Shown: positions 52,111 through 61,598 of the stretch, piece after piece
Position numbering within the stretch: position 1 is the first letter of the stretch
How the letters are laid out: each line of letters starts with the position of its first letter
NCBI GenBank assembly: GCA_002482545.1
Contig: DLGF01000016.1
Location: forward strand, 1-64,000
DNA length: 64,000 nucleotides
DNA from: Sporomusaceae bacterium UBA7701
GTDB taxonomy: Bacteria; Bacillota; Negativicutes; Sporomusales; UBA7701
Direction: 5' to 3'
The notes under the pieces: generated by a model
What the model saw: only the letters and a program-made list of their open reading frames with translations
What the model was told of the DNA's origin: nothing
Database searches by the model: none
Program-made: the position numbers and the translations under genes

Positions 52111-53982
52111 ATGGAAGAAACTTTGTTTTCCAAGATCGGCGTGTTTCTGAACAGGATGCTGGTGTTTCAGCCTCCGAAACTGCCGAGCCGCTTTGTGCTT
52201 GAGGAGAAAAGCAGGAACGACTCTCCGTCCCAGGCGGAAGATCCCTTGAAAAAGGCGCTGGCGGAGTTGGAGGCGTTAATCCGCTATGGCCGGCGGCTGC
52301 AGGCGACTCTTGAGAAGACCCGCGCAGCGCTGCAGGGGAACCGGTGGGACGACGAGCGGAAGGTTCTGCGGGCCGAGTACACTGCGCTGGAAAAACAACG
52401 CCAAGAATTGAATCCGCTGGTTCTTGCCTATGATGTGCAAACTGATAACGCCGGAGAGCGACCGGTCAGCACCAGCCTGACGGAGAACCGGCGGCTGGTG
52501 GAGGCGCTTTACCGGCTTCCGGTCAACAAGGACCTGATCGTTCGCGATTTGACAATCGGCACCGCCCCGCCGCTCAAGGCCATGCTGATTTACCTGGAAG
52601 GACTGACCGACGGAAAGATCGTCGGTCTGATGATTCTTCAGCCGCTCATGCTGCTGTCCCAGGGAAAGCGCAAAGCCACGGGGGATGCTTTAATCCGGCA
52701 AGTGATGGAGGAATTGCTCCCAGGCAATCAGGTGCAACCGGTGGGCAATTTTCAGGATATCCAGGACCGGGTGAACAGTGGCGACACCGTCGTTTTTCTC
52801 GATGGCGCCGCCGAAGCGTTGGTGGTGGAGACCAAGGGCTGGGAGCACCGGGGCGTTGGCCGTCCGGCGATCGAACAAAGCATCCGGGGCTCGCAGGCCG
52901 CCTTTGCAGAAAATCTGCGGGTCAATACCGGCCTGATCCGGACGATGCTGCGGTCCAGCGATCTGGTTACCGAGATGGTTCCGGTCGGAACCCGGAGCCG
53001 GGTGAACTGCGCCATCATGTACCTGGAATCGGTGGCTAACGCTGATCTGGTGGCTGAGGTCAAACGCCGCGTCTCGGGCTTCAGCACCGATTATGTCGAT
53101 GACTCGGGCTTTCTCGAACAATTTATCGAGGACAAATTCATCCTGCCGCTGCCCCAGTCCCTTTCCACCGAGCGGCCCGACCGGGTGGCGTCTCATCTTT
53201 CCGAAGGCCGGGTGGCGATCATTACGGAAGGATCGCCTTTTGCGCTCGTCGTGCCGGTCACCTTTTTCACCTTCTTTCACTCTGCGGAGGATTTCAGCCT
53301 CAACCCGATCGCGGCCAATTTCCTGCGCCTGCTCAGAGTCCTCGGGACATTTATTTCCATTATGCTGCCGGCCCTGTACATCGCGATTACCTACTTCCAT
53401 CAGGAGGCGCTGCCTACCGAACTGGCGCTGGCCATTGCCGGAGCGCGGGAAGATGTTCCCTTTCCGGCGATTTTCGAAGTGATTATGATGGAACTGTCTT
53501 TCGAGCTCATCCGGGAAGCTGGGGTCCGCATACCGGGAGTGCTTGGGTCCACCATCGGCATTGTCGGCGCCATCATTCTCGGCCAGGCCGCCGTTTCGGC
53601 CCATATCGTCAGCCCGATTATTGTTATTTTAGTCGCGATCACCGGCCTGGCATCCTCGATCATTCCCGAATACCGGATGGCCCTGTTCGCCCGGCTCAGC
53701 CGTTTTGCACTGCTGCTTCTGGCAACCTTCACCGGGCTGGTGGGACTGGCGTCCGGCGTTCTCACCATCGTGGTGGGGCTGTGCAGCATGAAGTCCTACG
53801 GCGTTCCGTACATGGCGCCGATTGGTCCCAAAGTAGTGCCCACGCTTGACGTAGTTGTCCGCGGTTCGGCCGAGCGCCGGGAAAGGCGGCCGGATTCGCT
53901 GAATACCAAAGACCCCACCCGGCAACCCTACGTCAGCCGGGAATGGGCCCGGAAGCTTCCGACCGGGGAGGAGGAGAAATGA
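52111..53982 (+). CDS. gerAA: Spore germination receptor subunit A (GerA family)
   Basis: 623-residue A subunit of a germinant receptor in the inner spore membrane. Residues 1-110 are a charged, coiled-coil-like cytoplasmic region, longer than usual. The conserved GerA core follows (SLTENRRLVEALYRLPVNKDLIVRDLTIG near residue 115, and PVGTRSRVNCAIMYLESVANADLV), with about five helices after residue 400 and the hallmark PFPAIFEVIMMELSFELIREAGVRIP. Its stop overlaps the start of the B subunit (ATGA). Presence of this operon implies endospores. Confidence 0.95.
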   Translation: MEETLFSKIGVFLNRMLVFQPPKLPSRFVLEEKSRNDSPSQAEDPLKKALAELEALIRYGRRLQATLEKTRAALQGNRWDDERKVLRAEYTALEKQRQELNPLVLAYDVQTDNAGERPVSTSLTENRRLVEALYRLPVNKDLIVRDLTIGTAPPLKAMLIYLEGLTDGKIVGLMILQPLMLLSQGKRKATGDALIRQVMEELLPGNQVQPVGNFQDIQDRVNSGDTVVFLDGAAEALVVETKGWEHRGVGRPAIEQSIRGSQAAFAENLRVNTGLIRTMLRSSDLVTEMVPVGTRSRVNCAIMYLESVANADLVAEVKRRVSGFSTDYVDDSGFLEQFIEDKFILPLPQSLSTERPDRVASHLSEGRVAIITEGSPFALVVPVTFFTFFHSAEDFSLNPIAANFLRLLRVLGTFISIMLPALYIAITYFHQEALPTELALAIAGAREDVPFPAIFEVIMMELSFELIREAGVRIPGVLGSTIGIVGAIILGQAAVSAHIVSPIIVILVAITGLASSIIPEYRMALFARLSRFALLLLATFTGLVGLASGVLTIVVGLCSMKSYGVPYMAPIGPKVVPTLDVVVRGSAERRERRPDSLNTKDPTRQPYVSREWARKLPTGEEEK

Positions 53983-55082
53983 GTTTCCATCCGGGACGAA
54001 TGGGAATGGCGGAAGGAATCGGCCTGACCTTCCTGGTCACTTTCCCGCGAATTTTCCTGACTACCCCGGCCATAAGCGTCGATGCTGTGAAGAACCTGGC
54101 CTGGGCGACCCCCCTGATAGCTTTTGCCGCCGATCTTGCCGTCTTCTACATGCTGTTTTATGCCCAAGCGCGGCTCCGGGGCGACCTTTTCAGCCAGTGC
54201 GAACAATGCTTTGGCCGGCCGGTGGCCTGGCTGGTCGCCATCTTTTATGCGGCGGTTTTTATGCTGGACGCCACATTGCTGCTCAGGCAATTCGCGGAAA
54301 ACACCCTGCTTACAGCTTTGCCGTACGCCGATTTTCGGTTCGTGATTATCTGGTATGCCTTTTTTGTAGTCATTCTAGTTTATTTCGGCATTGAAGGGCT
54401 GGCCCGGGCCTCTTACCTGATGCTGCCGTGGATCATCTTCAGTATCTTTTTGGTGCTTGCCTTGGCGGCTCCGTTCTATGATCCCTATAACTTGCTGCCT
54501 TGGCAGGGGGCGGGGGTCGGGGAGGCAGCCAAGCGGGGCCTGCTCTTGGCCGGACTCAATATAGGCGGGGTGCTGCTGCCTATCCTGGGGCCGCAATTTC
54601 AGACGGTAAAGACGCAGAAGGTCGCTTTTGTGCTGGGGGCGGGCGGGAGCACGGTCGTGCGTTCGGTGATGGTGGCCGGCTTTATCCTGGCTTTTGGCGT
54701 TGCCGAGGCCGGCGAAAAGACTTTGCCGTTTTTCGAACTGTCGCGGCTTGTATACCTCAGCCGCTACATCCAGCGAATTGAGGCGACATTCATTATTATC
54801 TGGGTAATTGTGGGCATTCTCAGCATTGCGATCAACATATACATGGCTTTGTATCTCATCGCCAGGCCGCTGAAGCTCCCGAGCCTGCGGCCTCTCGTGC
54901 CGGTCATGGCCATGATCGTGGTCAATATGGCCATTCTGCCGCCTGATGTCATGACGGTCGCCCAGATCGACAGTATGCTTCTGACTACTTTGTTCAATTT
55001 CGGCATCGTCGTTGTGCCCCTGGCCTTATTCCTTGCCGTACTGATCCGCCGGAAGAGGAGGCGGCTGCGTTGCCACGCCTGA
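53979..55082 (+). CDS. gerAB: Spore germination receptor subunit B (GerAB/permease family)
   Basis: 367-residue permease-like protein with about ten membrane helices, of the amino-acid transporter superfamily, which binds the germinant. It begins MSFHPGRMGMAEGIGLTFLVTFPRIFLTTP and shows the conserved PWIIF and PFYDPYNLLPWQGAGVGEAAKRG region. I start at ATG 53979, overlapping the gerAA stop. It overlaps gerAC by 13 bases. Confidence 0.93.
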   Translation: MSFHPGRMGMAEGIGLTFLVTFPRIFLTTPAISVDAVKNLAWATPLIAFAADLAVFYMLFYAQARLRGDLFSQCEQCFGRPVAWLVAIFYAAVFMLDATLLLRQFAENTLLTALPYADFRFVIIWYAFFVVILVYFGIEGLARASYLMLPWIIFSIFLVLALAAPFYDPYNLLPWQGAGVGEAAKRGLLLAGLNIGGVLLPILGPQFQTVKTQKVAFVLGAGGSTVVRSVMVAGFILAFGVAEAGEKTLPFFELSRLVYLSRYIQRIEATFIIIWVIVGILSIAINIYMALYLIARPLKLPSLRPLVPVMAMIVVNMAILPPDVMTVAQIDSMLLTTLFNFGIVVVPLALFLAVLIRRKRRRLRCHA

Positions 55083-56323
55083 TCCTGGGAATATTCTTGC
55101 TGCTGACCGCGTTACTCCTCGCGGGCTGCAACGGTTCGCGGGAGACCGACGAGATTGCCTATATCACCGCTGTCGGCATCGACTCGGCTCCCGAAGGGAA
55201 AATAAAAGTCAGCTACCGCATCGCCCAACCGGCGGCGCTGGCCGGCGAAGCCGGCAAGGGCGGCGGAGGCGGGAGGACCACGGAAGTCCTCGGCATTGTC
55301 GCTCCGTCGCTGGCCATAGCCCGGGACGAACTGGGAGCGTCGGTCGCCCGGGTACCCAATCTGGCTCACATCAAGGCCATCGTCATCGGCGAGGATCTGG
55401 CCCGCCAAGGTCTTGGCGACTCCCTGGGCCCCCTCATGCGGTTCCGGGAGTTCAGAGGCTCGATGTTCATTTTGGTCGCGAAGGGGACAACGGCGGAACA
55501 AGTCCTGCGCCAGAACAAGCCGATCATCGAAAAGTTGCCGTCCCGCTTTGTCGAAGGCATGATGGAAAACGCGTCCGTCACCGGCGGTTACCACATGCAG
55601 ACCTTCTTTCACCACTTTTATCTCCGGCTGAAGGCGGCCGGCGGAGCGCCGATCGCCACCCTGATCGGAGTCAATCCGTTGACGGAAGAGGACCAGCCGT
55701 CCGCCGGCCCGACTTCACCGGAAAAGTCTTATGAATATTTGCCGGAGAAGCTTCCCCGCACCGCTGGGAACCCGGCCACTCTGCTGGGCGTCGCCATTTT
55801 TTACCACGGAAGCATGGTGGGCGTCCTGACGGATGAAGAAACCCGGATGCTGAGTATCCTGGTCAATGAATTCGAGCGGGGATTCATCACGATCGAGGAC
55901 CCGCTCGAACCTTCGCGGGGCATTAATGTGCTGATGCGGCCGGGAAGCTCGCCGCGGATCGATACAGCCTTTGTCGACGGGAGAGCCGTCGTCCGGATTC
56001 ATATCCTGATGGAAGGGGAAGTCACGAGCATCGGCAGCGGCATCAACTACGAGGACGGCGAATACCGGACCTTGCTTGAGAATCAGATTTCCCAGCTGTT
56101 CGAGCTGGAAATGACCCAAATGCTCCGTCATACCCAGGAAGTAAATGCCGATGTCGCCAATCTTTCCAAATATTTCCGGCCGCACTTCGCCCGTTATCAG
56201 GACTTCCGGAGTATCGACTGGGATAATTTATACTCGCAGATGGATATCCAGGTGGAGGTTGAAACCAAGATCCGGCGCTTTGGGCTGATGCGCAATACGG
56301 CTCCCCTCCGGGGGAAGGAATAG
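55070..56323 (+). CDS. gerAC: Spore germination receptor subunit C, lipoprotein (GerAC)
   Basis: 417-residue Ger(x)C family lipoprotein. A TTG start follows GGAAGAGGAGG inside gerAB. The signal peptide ends in the lipobox LAGC near residue 20. The first conserved segment ETDEIAYITAVGIDSAPEGKIKVSYRIAQP and the C-terminal ENQISQLFELEMTQMLRHTQEVNADVANLSKYF are standard for the family. It completes a gerAA-AB-AC operon with coupled translation throughout. Confidence 0.94.
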   Translation: MPRLILGIFLLLTALLLAGCNGSRETDEIAYITAVGIDSAPEGKIKVSYRIAQPAALAGEAGKGGGGGRTTEVLGIVAPSLAIARDELGASVARVPNLAHIKAIVIGEDLARQGLGDSLGPLMRFREFRGSMFILVAKGTTAEQVLRQNKPIIEKLPSRFVEGMMENASVTGGYHMQTFFHHFYLRLKAAGGAPIATLIGVNPLTEEDQPSAGPTSPEKSYEYLPEKLPRTAGNPATLLGVAIFYHGSMVGVLTDEETRMLSILVNEFERGFITIEDPLEPSRGINVLMRPGSSPRIDTAFVDGRAVVRIHILMEGEVTSIGSGINYEDGEYRTLLENQISQLFELEMTQMLRHTQEVNADVANLSKYFRPHFARYQDFRSIDWDNLYSQMDIQVEVETKIRRFGLMRNTAPLRGKE

Positions 56324-56419
56324 GAATTTTTTGCCTGGCGGCTCTTTTCTCCTCAGCCCAATTATGCTAATATGTACATCAGAAGTAGGGCTGTTGCCTG
56401 TTAGCAGGAGGCGAGTTAC

Positions 56420-57253
56420 ATGGAACTGTGGTTTACCGAACATCAGACGAAACATCTGGGGCTGACCGTCCGCGTCAAGGAAACGCTGTATATGGGAAAA
56501 TCCGATTTCCAGGATGTGGCGGTTGTCGATACATACGAGTTCGGCCGGATGCTGGTGCTGGACGGCGTTTTTCAGACATCCGTTTACGACGAGTTCATTT
56601 ATCATGAAATGATTGCGCATGTGCCGCTCTTTACCCACCCCAACCCCAAACGGGTCCTGGTTATCGGCGGAGGCGACGGGGGCACGGTCCGGGAAGTGCT
56701 CAAGCATCCGACCGTGGAGCGGGTGGAGATGGTCGAAATTGACGGACTGGTGGTCGAGGTCAGCAAGAAGTTTCTGCCGGAAATCAGCGAAGCGCTGATT
56801 TCCAAGCCTGCCCAACTGGAGCTCAAGATTGACGACGGAATCCGCCATATGGCAAAAGCCCAGGATCTGTACGATGTCATCATCGTCGACTGCTCGGACC
56901 CGATCGGGCCGGGGGAAGGACTCTTCACCCCCGCGTTCTACCGGGACGTCCACAAGGCGTTAAAAGCAGACGGCCTGTTTGTTCAGCAGACCGAGTCCCC
57001 CTTTTATCATCAGGCGTTGATAAAAGACTTGCGCAAGGATATTGAAGCGCTGTTCCCCATTACCAAGACCTATCTGGCCCATATTCCCCTTTATCCGGGC
57101 GGCGCCCATTGTTTTACCGTCGGCTCGAAACAATACGACCCCGCCAACTCCGCCAATCGGCGGGGGGCGGACCTGAAAACCCGGTATTATAATCCCGAGC
57201 TGCACTCCAGCTGCTTCGTGCTTCCCAATTTTGTCAAAGATATACTGAAATAA
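56420..57253 (+). CDS. speE: Spermidine synthase
   Basis: 277-residue aminopropyltransferase that joins putrescine with decarboxylated S-adenosylmethionine. The nucleotide-binding motif VIGGGDGGTVREVLKH, the catalytic-site DCSDPIGPGEGLF and the N-terminal TEHQTKHLGLTVRVKETLYMGKSDFQDV are all present at family positions. ATG follows CAGGAGGCG. No speD or speB is adjacent in the window. The stop codon lies inside the 5' arm of a strong terminator. Confidence 0.95.
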   Translation: MELWFTEHQTKHLGLTVRVKETLYMGKSDFQDVAVVDTYEFGRMLVLDGVFQTSVYDEFIYHEMIAHVPLFTHPNPKRVLVIGGGDGGTVREVLKHPTVERVEMVEIDGLVVEVSKKFLPEISEALISKPAQLELKIDDGIRHMAKAQDLYDVIIVDCSDPIGPGEGLFTPAFYRDVHKALKADGLFVQQTESPFYHQALIKDLRKDIEALFPITKTYLAHIPLYPGGAHCFTVGSKQYDPANSANRRGADLKTRYYNPELHSSCFVLPNFVKDILK

Positions 57254-57288
57254 CAAAGAGGCTGGCCTAGATGGCCAGCCTCTTTGTT
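57252..57288. terminator. Bidirectional terminator between speE and the M29 peptidase gene
   Basis: AACAAAGAGGCTGGCC pairs exactly with GGCCAGCCTCTTTGTT around TAGAT, serving two convergent genes. Confidence 0.9.
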
Positions 57289-57299
57289 ATTTGTAAGGC

Positions 57300-58403
57300 T
57301 TACTCGGGATTAAGGGCGGCGAGCTGGGGCAAAACAAATTTGCCGTCCTTGCGGATAAGCACGTTGTCGAACCAGATTTCGCCGCCGCCGTATTCCGGTG
57401 TCTGGATGGAGACCAGATCCCAGTGGATGGCGGACTTGTTGCCATTGAAGGCGTTGTCATAGGAGCTTCCGGGGGTGAAATGGAAGCTGCCGTTGATTTT
57501 TTCATCAAACAGCGTGTCTTTCATCGCCTTCTTGATATAGGGATTTACGCCGAGCGCGAATTCGCCGACAAAGCGGGCGCCTTCGTCCGTATCCAAGACC
57601 TTGTTGATTTTTTCCGTGTCGCTGGCGGTCGCCTTGATGATTTTGCCGTCCCTGAACTCCAGGCGGATGTTCTCGTAGGTTACGCCCTGGTAAACGGCGG
57701 GAGTGTTGTAGCTGAGAACGCCGTTCACGGACGATTTTACCGGCGCGGTATACACTTCGCCGTCCGGGATATTGAGCCGGCCGTCGCATTTGATGGCCGG
57801 AATGTCTTTGATCGAGAAAACCAGATCGGTGCCGGGACCGACAATCTGGACCTTGTCGGTTTGCCGCATGAGCTCGACAAGGGGGTCCATGGCGGCGGAC
57901 ATTTTGGCGTAGTCGAGATTGCAGACCTGGAAATAGAAGTCCTCAAAGGCCTCGGTGCTCATGCCGGCGAGCTGGGCCATCGTCGGGCCGGGGTAACGGA
58001 GCACGCACCACTTGGTATGAGGAACGCGCAGGTCGGTGTGGACGGGTTTTTGCCAGTGCTGCTGAAAGAGTTTCATTTGTCCGGAAGGTACGTCCGACAG
58101 CTCGGTGATATTTTCCGCGGCCCGGATGCCGATATAGGCATCCATCGCCCGCATCCGCTCCGCTTCCCAGCCGGCGGTCAGCTTCAATTGTTCCGCTGAG
58201 GCTCCTTTTAGCAAGGCGCGGAGCACCTGATTGTTCTTGATGGCGACAAAGGGAACGGCATCGGCCCGATAGGCCTCGTCCACCAGGGCCTTCACCAGCG
58301 GCAGGGCCTGGTCAAAGACCTCGATGAGAACTTTTTCGCCCGGCTTCAGCTCGGTGGAATAGCGAATGAGGTTCTTGGCCAAAAGGTTGATCCGTAGATC
58401 CAA
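57300..58403 (-). CDS. M29 family aminopeptidase (AmpS/aminopeptidase T type)
   Basis: 367-residue metallo-aminopeptidase. The N-terminus LDLRINLLAKNLIRYSTELKPGEKVLIEV and the domain with TDLVFSIKDIPAIKCDGRLNIPDGEVYTAPV fit the family. Metal-site residues are in EFALGVNPYI, SFHFTPGSSYDNAFNGNKSAIHWDLV (His) and the terminal GEIWFDN region. I use a TTG start at 58403 with AGGAGG eight bases upstream; the ORF extends upstream to 58529 without a site. Confidence 0.9.
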   Translation of the reverse strand: MDLRINLLAKNLIRYSTELKPGEKVLIEVFDQALPLVKALVDEAYRADAVPFVAIKNNQVLRALLKGASAEQLKLTAGWEAERMRAMDAYIGIRAAENITELSDVPSGQMKLFQQHWQKPVHTDLRVPHTKWCVLRYPGPTMAQLAGMSTEAFEDFYFQVCNLDYAKMSAAMDPLVELMRQTDKVQIVGPGTDLVFSIKDIPAIKCDGRLNIPDGEVYTAPVKSSVNGVLSYNTPAVYQGVTYENIRLEFRDGKIIKATASDTEKINKVLDTDEGARFVGEFALGVNPYIKKAMKDTLFDEKINGSFHFTPGSSYDNAFNGNKSAIHWDLVSIQTPEYGGGEIWFDNVLIRKDGKFVLPQLAALNPE

Positions 58404-58481
58404 GGAAATTCCTCCTGTCAGAAATAGTACTAGTATATCTATTGGCGTCTGTGGGCGATAGTCCTGCCGGTCAGGGTAAGA

Positions 58482-58510
58482 TTGGCACTTTGGCCAGGGT
58501 TTGGTACAAT
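58482..58510 (+). promoter_or_regulatory. Sigma-A-type promoter of the dehydrogenase pair
   Basis: TTGGCA and TACAAT with a 17-base spacer, 19 bases upstream of the first gene; the leader is very short. Confidence 0.75.
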
Positions 58511-58528
58511 AGATACGAGGTGAGAGCA

Positions 58529-59521
58529 ATGAACCCCAGGGTGCTGATTACGCGAAAGTTGCCTGATGCTGTCCAAAAGGAAATCGGGCCGGATTGGGAA
58601 GTCGAGATGAACGGCGCCCCCGGCCATTACAGCCGCGATGAACTGCTGACCCGGGTCCGCGGACGGGACGCCGTGCTGGTGATGGGCGACCGGATCGATG
58701 AGGAGGTCTGCGCCGCCGCGGCCCCGACCTGCAAAGTTTTCGCCAATCATGGCGTTGGCTACAACAATATTGATGTCGAAGCAGCCACGAAATACGGCAT
58801 CTATGTGACCAATACCCCGGACGTCGTTACCGGCCCCACCGCCGACCTGGCCTGGGCCCTTCTCCTGGCGACGGCCCGGCGGGTGGCTGAGGGGGACCGG
58901 CTGATCCGGGCGGGGCGCTGGAGGCTTTCCGACCCCTTTGCCATGCTCGGTACGGAAGTGAGCGGCAAGACTCTCGGCATCGTTGGAGCGGGACGGATCG
59001 GCCGGGCTGTCGCCCAGCGGGCCCGCGGCTTCAATATGGACATTTTGTACACCGCCAATTCGCCTAAGCCGGACTTCGCGGCCCAGACCGGCGCCCGCTT
59101 TGCGGAGCTGCGGCAGTTACTGCAGTCCGCCGATTTCGTTTCGGTTCATGTTCCGTTGACCCCGGCCACTCGCCAGCTGATCGGCGAACAGGAACTGACG
59201 CTCATGAAGCCGACGGCCATCCTGATCAACACCTCCCGGGGGCCGGCCGTCGACGAACAGGCGCTGGTGAAGGCGCTGAGAAGCGGCGGGATCGGCGGCG
59301 CGGGCCTCGATGTCTTTGAGCGGGAACCGGTGCTCGAGCCCGGGCTGGCCGAGCTGGACAACGTGGTTTTGACCCCGCATATCGGAACCTCGACGCTGGA
59401 AACCCGCATCCGCATGGCGGCGGTCTGCAGCCGGAACATCCAGGCGGCGCTCGCGGGGCAGGTCCCCCCGAACTGCCTCAACCCGGCGGCGCGGATGCGC
59501 CAGGAGGAGCGGCCGCGATGA
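58529..59521 (+). CDS. D-2-hydroxyacid dehydrogenase 1 (glyoxylate/hydroxypyruvate reductase-like)
   Basis: 330-residue NAD(P)-dependent oxidoreductase of the D-isomer-specific family. The dinucleotide motif GIVGAGRIGRAVAQRARGF is near residue 150. Catalytic Arg lies in INTSRGPAVDE, Glu in VFEREPVLEPGL and His in LTPHIGTST. The N-terminal segment NHGVGYNNIDVEAATKYGIYVTNTPDV is typical of GyaR/GhrB-type glyoxylate reductases. ATG at 58529 with GAGGTGAG. Its stop overlaps the start of a close paralogue. Confidence 0.92.
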   Translation: MNPRVLITRKLPDAVQKEIGPDWEVEMNGAPGHYSRDELLTRVRGRDAVLVMGDRIDEEVCAAAAPTCKVFANHGVGYNNIDVEAATKYGIYVTNTPDVVTGPTADLAWALLLATARRVAEGDRLIRAGRWRLSDPFAMLGTEVSGKTLGIVGAGRIGRAVAQRARGFNMDILYTANSPKPDFAAQTGARFAELRQLLQSADFVSVHVPLTPATRQLIGEQELTLMKPTAILINTSRGPAVDEQALVKALRSGGIGGAGLDVFEREPVLEPGLAELDNVVLTPHIGTSTLETRIRMAAVCSRNIQAALAGQVPPNCLNPAARMRQEERPR

Positions 59522-60513
59522 CCAGAGCCAAGGTATATGTAACCCGCCGGCTGCCGGAGGCTGCCCTGGAGCTGCTTTCCCGCCACACGGATATGGAAGT
59601 CAATCCGGGGGAGCGTTCGCTGACCCGGCAAGAATTAATCGGCAAGGTCCGGGGCTGTGATGCCGTACTTTGCCTGCTGACCGACACCATTGATGACGAA
59701 GTGCTGGCGGCGGCCGGGCCGCAGTGCAGAATCTTCGCCAACTATGCCGTAGGCTATAACAATATTGATGTGGCTGCCGCAACCCGGCGCGGCATTATCA
59801 TCGCCAACACTCCCGATGTATTGACCGACGCGACGGCCGACCTGGCCTGGGCGCTTCTGCTGGCCGTGGCCCGGCGGGTCGCGGAAGGAGATAAAGCCAA
59901 TCGCAGCGGTCTGTTCAAAGGCTGGGAGCCCCTTTTCATGCTGGGCCGGGAAGTGAGCGGAAAAATCCTCGGGATTATCGGCGCCGGCAGGATCGGGCAG
60001 GCCGTCGCCCGCCGGGGCTGCGGCTTTGCCATGAAGGTGATCTATTCCGCCAGCAGGCCCAACCCTGAACTCGAAGCCGCGACCGGCGCGCGATTTGTCG
60101 CGCGGGAGGAATTGCTCCGCGAAGCGGATTTTGTTTCGCTGCATGTGCCGCTTACCCCGGCTACCCATCATCTGATCGGGGAGAGGGAACTGGCGATGAT
60201 GAAGCCGACGGCCATTCTGATCAATACGGCCCGGGGGCCGGTCGTGGATGAAAAGGCGCTGGTCGCGGCTCTCCGGACAGGGCGGATCTGGGGCGCGGGC
60301 CTCGATGTCTTTGAACGCGAACCCGTTCTTGAGCCCGGCCTGGCCGAGCTTCCCAACGCCGTCATTTTGCCCCACCTGGGCAGTGCGACCGAAGAGACCC
60401 GGACCCGCATGGGGCTGGTGGCGGTGGAGAACATTCTGGCGGCGCTGGACGGACGGACTCCTCCGAACGGCGTGAATATCAAAGAAGCTCTGGCCGCCCG
60501 TTCCGGCGGCTGA
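59518..60513 (+). CDS. D-2-hydroxyacid dehydrogenase 2 (tandem paralogue)
   Basis: 331 residues, collinear with the preceding gene. It carries GIIGAGRIGQAVARRGCGF, INTARGPVVDE (Arg), VFEREPVLEPGL (Glu) and LPHLGSATEETRTR (His). The two proteins are similar along their whole length, so this is a tandem duplication. Differences concentrate in the N-terminal substrate lobe and near the active-site His segment (LTPHIGTST versus LPHLGSATE), suggesting altered substrate choice. Start ATG overlaps the previous stop (ATGA). Confidence 0.92.
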   Translation: MTRAKVYVTRRLPEAALELLSRHTDMEVNPGERSLTRQELIGKVRGCDAVLCLLTDTIDDEVLAAAGPQCRIFANYAVGYNNIDVAAATRRGIIIANTPDVLTDATADLAWALLLAVARRVAEGDKANRSGLFKGWEPLFMLGREVSGKILGIIGAGRIGQAVARRGCGFAMKVIYSASRPNPELEAATGARFVAREELLREADFVSLHVPLTPATHHLIGERELAMMKPTAILINTARGPVVDEKALVAALRTGRIWGAGLDVFEREPVLEPGLAELPNAVILPHLGSATEETRTRMGLVAVENILAALDGRTPPNGVNIKEALAARSGG

Positions 60514-60576
60514 TATAGGCTGGGCCGAGGTTTGGCGCATTCCAGCTAATGGTTGAAATATTTTTTGTAAACACTC

Positions 60577-60605
60577 TTGAAATTGCGCCGTGAATAAATT
60601 ACAAT
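60577..60605 (+). promoter_or_regulatory. Sigma-A-type promoter of the tRNA-Asn/Glu/Val unit
   Basis: TTGAAA and TACAAT spaced by 17 bases, 15 bases before the first tRNA. Confidence 0.75.
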
Positions 60606-60620
60606 AGATTATGTCGTCGT

Positions 60621-60695
60621 TCCTCGATAGCTCAATGGTAGAGCACCCGGCTGTTAACCGGGTGGTTGTAGGTTCGAGTCCTACTCGAGGAGCCA
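60621..60695 (+). tRNA. tRNA-Asn (anticodon GTT)
   Basis: Acceptor TCCTCGA/TCGAGGA, anticodon loop CTGTTAA giving GTT, T loop TTCGAGT, encoded CCA. Confidence 0.96.
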
Positions 60696-60698
60696 TAT

Positions 60699-60773
60699 GG
60701 CCCGTTGGTCAAGCGGTTAAGACACCGCCCTTTCACGGCGGGAACAGGGGTTCGAGTCCCCTACGGGTCACCA
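60699..60773 (+). tRNA. tRNA-Glu (anticodon TTC)
   Basis: Acceptor GGCCCGT/ACGGGTC, anticodon loop CTTTCAC giving TTC, T loop TTCGAGT, encoded CCA. Confidence 0.96.
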
Positions 60774-60776
60774 TAG

Positions 60777-60852
<76 letters not shown>

Positions 60853-60854
60853 TC

Positions 60855-60885
60855 ACAACCCATTCCTTACGGGATGGGTTGTTTC
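60855..60885 (+). terminator. Terminator of the tRNA-Asn/Glu/Val unit
   Basis: ACAACCCATTCC pairs with GGGATGGGTTGT (one wobble) around TTAC, followed by TTTCC. Confidence 0.85.
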
Positions 60886-61039
60886 CATTTGCCGGGCTTG
60901 CGCCGGCAAAGAAAAACGAGGAGGAAGAAATTTCATATTTTGACGAATTTAAGCAGGAATTGTCGAATGAACGGCGAAACTTTTAAAAAACCCCGATAGA
61001 TAGGTGGTTTGCCATCATACGGCCACAGGGAGGTAGGAT

Positions 61040-61501
61040 ATGGGCATCTTGGGTTTTCTGCTGGGGGCAGTTGCGGTTAAACAGGTAACCGATTACCCGC
61101 CGGAGATAAAAAAATTCAGCCGGCAAATCCCTCGGTCTGAGCGTGAAGCCGTGATGCAGCATTACAAGGAACTGCCCGGCAATGCGAAGGCGGATTTCAA
61201 ACAAGCTCTGCGCAAGGCGGATGTGGATGCCGCCAGCCAGATTCTGGGGCAGGACCTCTCGCAATATAATCTCCAGCTTAAGAAAGAAGCAGCCGCCAAA
61301 GAGGCCGCAGCGCCGTCGGGCGCACAGTCGCCGCTGGTCGAGAGCGACATCGTCGCCAGGATCAACAAGATTCTGTCCGAGCCTTCCAGCATTGACCCGG
61401 TATTGGTGGCGGAAGCCGCCAAACGCTATCAGGCCGCGCTGGGAACCGGCGAAATGACGATCACCGAGAAAACGAAAAAACTGCTGGAAGTCTCCAGCTA
61501 A
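61040..61501 (+). CDS. Hypothetical protein with N-terminal hydrophobic segment
   Basis: 153 residues. A short hydrophobic N-terminus (MGILGFLLGAVAVKQV) is followed by a charged, mostly helical body with an Ala/Lys-rich linker (LKKEAAAKEAAAPSGAQS) at about residues 78-95. I recognise no family. GGGAGGTAGG lies before the ATG and a strong terminator directly after the stop, so it is a real single-gene unit. It could be a membrane-tethered protein; function unknown. Confidence 0.75.
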   Translation: MGILGFLLGAVAVKQVTDYPPEIKKFSRQIPRSEREAVMQHYKELPGNAKADFKQALRKADVDAASQILGQDLSQYNLQLKKEAAAKEAAAPSGAQSPLVESDIVARINKILSEPSSIDPVLVAEAAKRYQAALGTGEMTITEKTKKLLEVSS

Positions 61502-61504
61502 ACG

Positions 61505-61531
61505 AAAAAAGTGCTCTTCGGAGCACTTTTT
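61505..61531 (+). terminator. Terminator after the hypothetical gene
   Basis: AAAAAGTGCTC-TTCG-GAGCACTTTTT. Confidence 0.95.
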
Positions 61532-61598
61532 CAGCTTATAGATCAAAACAGGCAGGCTACTGAGACGCCAAGGCCGGACTTTGTCCGCCGGCCGGGTG

